Part shown: positions 56,701 to 64,000 of the stretch, in pieces
How positions within the stretch are numbered: the stretch's first letter is position 1
Layout: each line of letters begins with the position of its first letter
Source of the DNA: Merluccius polli
Taxonomy: Eukaryota > Chordata > Actinopteri > Gadiformes > Merlucciidae
Reading direction: 5' to 3'
NCBI GenBank assembly: GCA_030340625.1
Contig: JAOPHQ010004835.1
Span: 494,001 to 558,000 of the forward strand
DNA length: 64,000 bases
Position numbers and translations under genes: made by a program
The notes under the pieces: model-generated
Database searches by the model: none
Seen by the model: only the letters and a program-made list of their open reading frames with translations
What the model was told of the DNA's origin: nothing

Positions 56701-59700
56701 GCCTGGTGTGAGGTGAGGGTCAGGCTGCAGGTCGCCTGACCTCACCCCTGAACAGTTGATAATCACGTCCACCCCAGTGTCTGCTAACTAAACAAAACAT
56801 ACCAAACGTAACGAGACTCCAGGTTCTTTAAAGGTTTAAAGGTTCTGTTATAGAGTAACCAAACGCCGAACCAAACCATAACATATAGGTTATTATGTAA
56901 CTACAGAGTGTTCAAATGTGTTCCAATGAATACCAAGAGTGGTCATGGTTTGAATGGAAATGTATACATTACATGGCACCAGTACATTACATGGCAGTAA
57001 AATTGCATCATTACATTAGACGGTGCCATAATGAACCAAACAATACCAACAGTTGCAATGACCTGTGTTGCACCAGAGAGGGTGCTGTCGCTGAGGTTTG
57101 AGTTCAATGAATGTGACACTTATACATATTTTGTATACATTTCAATTTTAAATTAAAACAATTGTACTAACCTCCTTAAAAGATTCTATTTTCCTCTGGT
57201 AAAATTGCACCCCTCTCTTTTGTAACCTGTAATTCATGCAAAACTAGATGTTTATTATAAGACAAGTTCTTCTACCTTTGCCCTTTTAATTACGCAAGGT
57301 ATTACACTGCATCCAGAGTCATAAAGTTAAATATTGCATAACCTTAACACTAGTATAGACATTATGAGCTGGAGATGTTATGTCGTCTAAAAGTGAAAAA
57401 AATGCTATATAAATAAACATATAGCGTGTTGCTTCCTTCTGGCCTTATGTGTAAATAATATAATAATGAGTAAGATATAAAAACTCACCAATCCATCAGC
57501 CAAGGTAAATATGTTTTCCCTTCAACCATGAGAGCAGTGTTGAACCAGCCATGACTAAAATGAACACACACAAATCTGGTGTAACATTGTAATCATAACT
57601 CATTATGGATCTTTTGATGTGTTTATTCAACCCTCCAACCCACAGGACGTACTTGTACCCGGGGAACATGTCCAGCTCTCGCTGGGTGAGGTCTCTGAAC
57701 CCCAGCACAATGTCTTTAAACGAGGGCTCCTGAAACAGAGACACAATGGGGTGCAATGGCTCCACATCAGAAGTATAAACAATACAGTACAATGATTGGC
57801 AATGTATTAATAGGGTAGTTCGCCGATTCAACACATTGAGACTACCATTGGGGTATAATGGGAAAGAGTTTCTCTAAATAATGTAGTTTCATTTTCCAAT
57901 ATAATCTGTGTAAATAGACTTTGTTTACAATCGGTGCCACCAAAGGACACAGTTTGCATCACATTGCTACCTCGTCGGTCGGGGAAAGAAGAGTATTTTG
58001 ATTATAAACAGTTTTTTCAATGTGAACAAAAAACAATGCCAGCCTGATTTGTAGAGACTGGCCCTTGAGCAAGGCTTTTGCAGGCCTTATGGTGGCGTGT
58101 ATTGTACTGTACATGTTGTAGACGGTATAGAACATCTAATTGAATCGAGATCTCAAGATACAAAATGTGTTTTCAATTAAATGTATATGCTTTAATGTTA
58201 TGGATGCTGTCAGTGTCAACCAGGAGAAAGAGCCAAAGACTGTTATCAGAAACAGTGCACTCTGACTTATCTTGAGCCAAACGATAACTGGCGATATGAT
58301 CATTATACCATGGATTCTCAATTGAACACCATAAAGATATGAATCTTCCACACGGGGCTGTATACATCATTGCCAAATCCATAAAGATCAAGGTTGTGGA
58401 CTTATAAATCTAATGGTTTGTTTATTGTAAAACAGAGCATTAACTTTGTATGAAGATGATAGGAGAGTATAACTCACAGGTCTATGTTCAGTACAGAGAT
58501 TGTATCCCGACTGAAGGAAGATCCCCATCTTCACCGCTTCAGGGGAACTCAGGAAGCTGAGCAGGTAGTCAAAGGTCTCCTTGTTCCACTTTCTGAACGC
58601 ACGGTACAACACAAAACATTTAAATGTGGTTAATGTGTCACAAAACTGACAATGTGTTTTTAAACACATTGTCAGAATAGCCTACAAAGTCCCCATTCAG
58701 GTTGAATGTCACATAATAATCACACATAATTCAGAAAAATATGAAATATTCTGTTTGTTTTCTTTATTAATTTAATTTGGCAGCAAGATAGTATCATGTT
58801 TTAATCATCTGTAATGTACCCCCCCCCTCCCCGCCCGCCCACCGACTACTTGGTATTACCCAACCCGTTTTCTTTACCAAACCGAACTATTTCGCGCAGT
58901 CGCTGGGATGAATAGTTGAGAAAGTTCATGCTAAATGAATGTGGCGATGAAAAGGACACGGAAAGGCAGCCAGACAACTCTTTTTCATTGTTGGTCGAAA
59001 AAGAGTAAAGATCCTGACGAAAAGGAGGTAAATACCCCTATTGTTATACCATGAGCTGTGTTCGAAATCGTTCCCTATCACGGATATAGTGCACAATATA
59101 GGGTGCTCGCCATTTTGTAGTGGTGTTCGAATTCTCAGTGGTTCATTTCATGCACTATAAATGAATATTATTGTTCAGATGCGTTCCGCGGTCCATGCTA
59201 TAGCATGGACCGCGGAACGCATCTGAACAAGGGGGGGCCATAATATCCAACACGTTCTCATCCCAACTCGTAATATACCGACGATTTGTCATCACGCCCC
59301 TAGACATCTGATACTGACGCAAAAGGTTCCCTCCCGCGTCTGTGTGAAACGATCTGGGTTCTCATAAACCCGTTCGCGTTGGTAAGAGACGAGCAGAGTC
59401 TACAGCGTCCGCTCGCAGAGCAGAGTCTACAGCGTCCGCAGTCTACTGTGAAACAATTCACTCCAAAAAGGGTTATGGTTATAGTTAGGGTTATGGTTAG
59501 GTTAGGGTTAGCGTAATCTATCACCGTGACCGGGTTATTATTGGAGTGAACGGACGCTGTAGACTCTGCTCTGCAAGCGGACGCTGTAGACTCTGCTCGT
59601 CTCTTACCACCGCGAACGGGTTTATGAGAACCCAGATCGTTTCACACAGACGCGGGACGATCCATCAGGACAAATTGGACCTCTTAACTAAGAAGTCAGT

Positions 59701-60839
59701 GTGTACAGTTCATTTCTTTTACACAGAGACGCAAACCGGTGTTTGGTGCTTTTATCTGAATTGCCCAACAATATCTATAGTCTGCTAGTAGTACTATAGT
59801 TGCTGGCAGAATAGACGTCAGTATAGCATCCTGTTTCTTTTAGTCAATTCTTATTTTAGCCTAATATGTTGTAAAATACCTTCAAATGTGATTGACAGAT
59901 AGGCCTTCTTTTGTATTTACATGCTTTTGTTTAGATTTTGTTAGTTTGAACTGGTGATGCCCACCAATATGTGAAATCAGTTTGCCATGTTCAGAATAGA
60001 GGTGCAAGCTGCACTCCAGTGTGCCACCCTGTATTGTGTGATGTGTTTGAGTGTTGAATTGTGCATAATACATTTGCTGCATGTAGGTGCCAATACAGTG
60101 ATGCAATTGATTAATCTTTAAGTTCTTGTGTTTTTTTTCATAAGATAGTGAACACACACACAAAATCAATTAGGTGGAAGCTGCCACTGTTGGCTAGTGC
60201 TTAAACACTGAATTTAACTACTGTGTCATTATGGCATAAATTGTCAAAAAGTAGCCAAAATCAGTAAAAGTATCGCAATGTATTTCTAATACAAGAACGG
60301 CAAATTGGCATGTCACCTTTTACACAAGAAAATGATTCAATAAATAAATAAATAAATAAATATGCCGCGAGTTTAACCCCCCCAATGGCAGACCCAAAGT
60401 TACGCCCTTGCTAATCGACACACTTCTTCATGGGCTTTTGATGTCTCCACGTAATGTAAAAGTATGACAGCACCTGAAAACTCACCTGAGTAAAAGTAAA
60501 AGCTACTGCATAGATAAAAACAAAGCCATAATAAGCATTGCATATCCTCTCATCCCTCGTCCTTGCAGGCCCATCCATTAAATCATTGACTGTGCTATAA
60601 AATAAGACTGTACGCAATGCAATGCAAACGCAGAGAGGCCCTTACGTCTCCTCCGTGTGGCCCTTGTCGTCCAGGTAGGGCTGCCAGAATCCCGCGGCGC
60701 CATCACTGGTGGTGAGGGGCGTGAAGCGGTCCGCGTACACCTGGATGGTCAGGTCTCCCACCGCGGACCCGTACTGCTCGTAGATGCACTGGGCCGTGGA
60801 CAGACCCACCACGCCGGCGCCGATCACCGCTACCCGCAT
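53704..60839 (-). CDS. dao: D-amino-acid oxidase (peroxisomal flavoenzyme)
   Basis: DAO oxidatively deaminates neutral D-amino acids, using FAD, in peroxisomes. Ten exons: 60839-60646, 58592-58478, 57729-57653, 57554-57489, 57226-57172, 56787-56683, 56421-56345, 55793-55676, 54677-54579 and 53832-53704; 344 aa. The N-terminal dinucleotide-binding motif is VIGAGVVGLST. FAD/active-site segments are RFTPLTTSDGAAGFWQPY, GYNHGWFNTALMVEG, VDVIINCSGV and GRGQIIKVDAPW. The active-site Tyr region is SSIYNSPYIIPG, LRPVRTSVRLERE contains the substrate-carboxylate Arg, and the C-terminal FAD-binding segment is HNYGHGGFGLT. It ends in Ala-Arg-Leu, a PTS1-type peroxisomal signal. I favour DAO over D-aspartate oxidase from overall match and synteny. 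Confidence 0.96.
53822..54370. repeat. 55-bp minisatellite derived from the DAO exon 10 splice acceptor
   Basis: About ten copies of a unit beginning gttatgcatcacctgaaaca and continuing with ccgttactgtcactcactac and acactagctt, with shorter variants. On the minus strand each unit reads ctgtttcag|gtgatgcataac, nearly identical to the true acceptor and first bases of DAO exon 10 (ctgtttcag|gtgatacacaac). The array lies immediately upstream of that exon in transcription order. Confidence 0.95.
54868..55655. repeat. 32-bp G-rich minisatellite in DAO intron 8
   Basis: About 24 copies of a unit containing ggggtcagggggtttagttc and taatttaaag. Unit variants (ggtgggg/ggcgggg/gctgggg, tttagtt/tctagtt/tctggtt) are arranged in blocks, showing past expansions of multi-unit segments. 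It ends about 20 bp from the exon 8 donor (55675). The G-rich strand is the plus strand, the template for DAO transcription. Confidence 0.97.
55866..56070 (+). mobile_element. tRNA-derived SINE in DAO intron 7
   Basis: The head has a box A-like tagtgcagtggttagcgctg and a box B-like ggtcctgagttgaaaccc with the typical gcttcctcatagtaagaagg between them. It is followed by the conserved body gtttgtatgttctccccatg and tgaccaaggcactgcgctaa. This arrangement is common in fish SINEs. No clear target duplication was resolved. Confidence 0.8.
59171..59230. repeat. Perfect 60-bp palindrome in DAO intron 1
   Basis: The sequence from ttgttcagatgcgttccgcg through to cgcggaacgcatctgaacaa is a perfect palindrome with no spacer, centred between 59200 and 59201. 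Confidence 0.97.
59333..59656. repeat. Inverted repeat, arms about 107 bp, in DAO intron 1
   Basis: Left arm 59333-59440 (cgcgtctgtgtgaaacgatc ...) and right arm 59550-59656 (... gatcgtttcacacagacgcg) are nearly complementary. Each arm contains an internal direct repeat (gcagagtctacagcgtccg twice). The spacer holds telomere-like ggttagggttag. Confidence 0.9.
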
Positions 60840-61547
60840 GCTGCTGCTGCTGCTGCTGCACGGTTACGGCCGCCTGCAGCTGTGGTATGAGGACGAGGTT
60901 GCATGGTACATGCATGAGCGCAACGGCTGAGGGAGGCGGTAGGTTATAACCATATGCAATGCATAACACCATGCATATTACACCGTAGGCCTAACACATA
61001 GGCTACTTTTGCAAAAGATTGAACATCTAGTAGTAATACAATAATGAGTATATGCAGGCCTGTTGTCGATTGCATGCGCACCTACGAACGACGAACCTTT
61101 AAAATCTCGACGTGTTGTTTAAATCAAAACAGATTCAATTAGATAACACAGATAAGACCAAACGCGAGTGCAGGTGGTTGAAATCTGCAGCCAAAGTAGA
61201 CGGAATTCATATGTCCATAAGTAAGCAGGCGCTGAACGGTACCTATGAAGCAGTCGCGTTTCACAAAGTTGGACTGCTGTGAAGTAGTGCAGCTTCAGAC
61301 CAAGTTACAACTAAGTCTGCAAGTTGCGCGTCTTCTCAGCATGGTCACGTGGTGCGTTCATGACGTGTGGGCGGGGCTAGTTATATCAGCATATAACCGG
61401 AACCAAGTTAAATGTAAATGTCGTGACTATGAGCACAGCAGCGTCAGCAGGTGACACAGGTGTCCCTCCCCGTTAGCAGGACGCGTGCTACGTTACAACC
61501 TGCAGATCCACAGGTGGAGAGTGATGAAGTTCACATTCAGCCTGTTG

Positions 61548-61960
61548 TCCAATGGGTGCAGTTTGTATTTGAATATTGTCCACTTTAAAGCGGAGCATGT
61601 TTGGTAAAGTCAAATGCAAATTGTATGATTGCATTTTCATTTGATTTATGACTCAAATGATGCCGTTCATATTATGAAAAATAAAAAGCATGTGATATTG
61701 CACTTTCATTTTCGACTTTTAATTTGCATTTGAATATTGTCCACTTTATTGCGGGGGCATTTTTGGAAAATGCAAATACAAATTGATTTTAATTTTCATT
61801 TGAATATTGTCCACTTTATAGCGGGGCATTTTTGGAAAATGCAAATGCAATTGGATGATTGCATTTTCATTTTATTTAAGACTCAAATAATGCGTTTATA
61901 TTATGAAAAATAAAAAAACATTAGTGCTATTGCATTTTCATTGTCAACATTGCATTTTCA
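61548..61960. repeat. AT-rich tandem array with octamer motifs
   Basis: Three copies of a block with gaatattgtccactttatag and catttttggaaaatgcaaat, alternating with two copies of a block with gattgcattttcatttgatt and attatgaaaaataaaaa. Several atgcaaat / atttgcat octamers recur. Confidence 0.8.
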
Positions 61961-62045
61961 TTTGATTATTGTCCTAAAAATGCTTCCATAGCATTCGTCT
62001 TTTACTGTGCCCGTGTAGTATAGGCATTACGGTATTTCGGTTCTT

Positions 62046-62078
<33 letters not shown>

Positions 62079-63170
62079 GGATACTATAATAGCAATTAGT
62101 ATAATACTATTATATAATACTATAGACAGACAGATAGTTACTTTATTCATCTCTGAGGGGAAATTAAGGCGTTATAGCAGCTCACATCAAAAAATACAAT
62201 AGTAATAATCATAATAAAGTAAGTGACAACAAACATCTGTACACAATTACAATTGAAATACAAATACAAGTTAGCTGACCTAAAGAATAAACCATGATAG
62301 TGCAAACAATGTTTTATTAAGTGTTGAATTTGCAAATATACAGTGACATGTATTGTAATTCAATAGTACGGTTAGAAAATGTGGGGACAGCATGTTAACA
62401 TCCCCCAGTCTGCCGCTGATCACCCGATCGAGCCAACCGGAGGAGTTGTAATCTTATTGCTGCAGGCAGAACATATCTCCTATAGCACTCCTTTTAATAC
62501 AACGTATTGTGCTAGAGGCGCTTCTCTGCTCTGCCACGGGGTCATGTAGGGAATTGTTTATTGGGTCATTCATGAATTGGTGTGAGTCTCTATTGTGTGA
62601 GCATTTTATATTCAACCAGCAGTGTGACACACCAGAGTGGAGGGATGACTATATGATGTCAATATATAGCATACCTGCTGGGGGCTGAGAGCTGCCCAGC
62701 CGTGAAGAGAGGAAGACACTGAGGATGAAGGAGATAAAAAAGACTTTCAATGGTCAAATGTAACATGGTAATTTGTTTTTTAACTTGACTTGTAATATCA
62801 TATACAGATGGCTTTCTACTTTTATTTTGGAATCCCATCCTGGTCTAATTGTGTGTGGGAACAGTTCCTTTATTTCCTTCATGAAGTATGTTTTCATGAT
62901 GCCGCTTTATATAACGCCTTTCAGTCCATATTTGATATGATACTTTTTTGTGATAGTCCAATACTCTAACTACTTTTTTAAATCCTAGACAGGAATAGCC
63001 AATAGCTATGCCAAGTTTCAACCCCCATTTCCGAAGCAGAAGCGCCATAATGACGGCAATATACGCGCACGGCAACAAAAAAAAAAACCCAACGTAAGCG
63101 CTAGCTTACCGCCACATTCATCCTCCCGGCGCGGCTGTCTACGGTACCGCACTGGAAACGTCTCTCCCCG

Positions 63171-63191
63171 CAGCAGCAGCAGCAGCAGCAG
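63171..63191. repeat. (CAG)n in the SSH1 5' UTR region
   Basis: About seven CAG units. Another CAG run lies at 63412-63425 immediately before the SSH1 ATG. Confidence 0.9.
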
Positions 63192-63430
63192 GTCCCCCCT
63201 GTCTTAACCATGTGCGGATGCTGGGACGACGTGGACGTATAAATGGACTGGACGCCGCCCGTTCCTGCGAGGGACCGACGCGAATAAGGACCCTCTCTCC
63301 CTCCATCACCGGTCGTCGGGTTTTTTTTTTAGCCAGGTAGCGGCGGCACCACCGTCGTCGTCGCCCCCCAGGGCCGCCGCGTCTACCCGGCCTCGCAGCA
63401 GCAGCTCCCCCCCCAGCAGCAGCAGCAACC

Positions 63431-63520
63431 ATGGCGTTGGTCACCCTGCAGCGGTCCCCGACCCCCAGCGCCGCGTCCTCCGCCAGCACCGCCACCACCA
63501 CCACCACCACCGCGGGGGAG
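63431..63520 (+). CDS. ssh1: Slingshot protein phosphatase 1, first coding exon (partial gene)
   Basis: The 30-codon exon encodes MALVTLQRSPTPSAASSAST followed by an Ala/Thr-rich stretch and ends at gcgggggag|gtgagg. The N-terminus matches the vertebrate SSH1 start as I know it. SSH1 is a phosphatase that reactivates cofilin to drive actin turnover. The rest of the gene lies beyond the window. The Thr stretch is coded by a (CCA)n repeat. The position next to DAO, in divergent orientation, agrees with the vertebrate gene order. Confidence 0.9.
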
Positions 63521-64000
63521 GTGAGGTCTCGCTGCGGTCGCCCCGGGAGACGAGTCGTCGACGCGACGCGACGCGACGCGTCGACGACTCAAACCCCAAA
63601 AGCGGTTAGGGTTAAAGATTGGAAATAACGGTTAATTTATAGAGGGCCCCGCTGCGCGATGCTAAGCTAGCATTCAGTGGTTGATGCTAGCTGGGGGTTT
63701 AGCTGGGGCGGGGGGGGGGGGACCTAATGCCGAACATCACACCGTTACACAGAGATAAAGAGATATATACTGCCAGAGGCGGTGTTTAACGCTGCTTGTT
63801 GTTTAATGGTGGGGCTAGAGAAGGAGGCAGGTTAGCCAGGAGGATAGCCGCCATGGCTAGCTGTGTGTGGTGTGATTGGGTGACATGGTGCCCGTTTACT
63901 GCAGTAAACGAGCATTATGGCGTACCGTTGGTTGGCACCCCGTCATTAATGGTGTATTACGCCGTTGTTCAGTTGTAATGTTACGTGTGATGTTATTATG
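63521..64000 (+). other. Start of SSH1 intron 1
   Basis: GC-rich intron start with an inverted repeat gagtcgtcgacgcg / cgcgtcgacgactc at about 63552-63590 and a G-tract at 63710. No coding exon recognised before the window ends. Confidence 0.6.

Larger units (their letters stand above)
60840..63430. other. Intergenic region between DAO and SSH1 (divergent)
   Basis: The DAO 5' side has CACGTG and TGACGT sites near 61343-61360. At 61548-61985 are AT-rich repeats with several atgcaaat octamers. An (ACT)n microsatellite is at 62046-62080. From about 63050 the sequence becomes GC-rich with (CAG)n at 63171-63191, the SSH1 promoter and 5' UTR. No further gene recognised. Confidence 0.6.

Noticed and set aside
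59460..59515. Telomere-like ggttagggttag sequence
   Set aside because: Only a few degenerate repeats in the spacer of an inverted repeat; no long array, so no support for an interstitial telomere.
62845..63078. 77-residue minus-strand frame with hydrophobic stretch upstream of SSH1
   Set aside because: No recognisable family, no promoter or splice evidence, and AT-rich repetitive surroundings.

Overview
The window is nuclear DNA of a ray-finned (teleost) fish. All the conserved genes are vertebrate genes split by GT-AG introns. Dinucleotide and tetranucleotide microsatellites are very dense, and the dispersed repeats (hAT and PIF/Harbinger-type MITEs, solo LTRs, a tRNA-derived SINE) are of teleost type. 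The microsatellite load and an expanded ISG15 cluster would fit a gadiform (cod-like) fish, but this is only a guess.

Layout: 0.7-2.05 kb (-) holds an unrecognised five-exon candidate gene. 3.7 kb (-) is a tRNA-Lys(UUU). 3.95-5.2 kb (+) is GATC, the mitochondrial Glu-tRNA(Gln) amidotransferase C subunit. 6.1-18.7 kb is a tandem array of interferon-inducible ISG15 units: two intact two-ubiquitin genes, a third unit into which a Ty3/Gypsy gag has been inserted, and a fourth that keeps only promoter, exon 1 and 3' flank. From 18.8 kb there is a run of conserved genes: PXMP2 (-), UNG (-), ALKBH2 (+), USP30 (-), SVOP (+), DAO (-) and the first coding exon of SSH1 (+). The order UNG-ALKBH2-USP30-SVOP-DAO-SSH1 is, from memory, the order on human 12q24.

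I resolved complete exon chains in consistent phase for GATC (188 aa), PXMP2 (194 aa), UNG (305 aa), ALKBH2 (259 aa), USP30 (500 aa), SVOP (548 aa) and DAO (344 aa). UNG and ALKBH2 are both DNA-repair genes and diverge from a 405-bp intergenic region with E2F-like and CRE sites.

The most interesting locus is ISG15 unit 3 (13.7-15.4 kb). An ISRE/TATA promoter drives an exon that contains a retrotransposon gag ORF ending at the original ISG15 splice donor. Splicing to ISG15 exon 2 is exactly in frame and would make a 385-aa Gag-ubiquitin-like chimera. In the same copy the ISG15 start codon is ACG and the C-terminal LRGG is lost. Shared and private transposon insertions give the order of events in the array.

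Other notable structure: a minisatellite that has copied the last DAO splice acceptor about ten times, a G-rich 32-bp minisatellite touching a DAO splice donor, a UG repeat in place of the polypyrimidine tract of SVOP exon 6, a hAT MITE nested in a Harbinger element, and several large palindromes.
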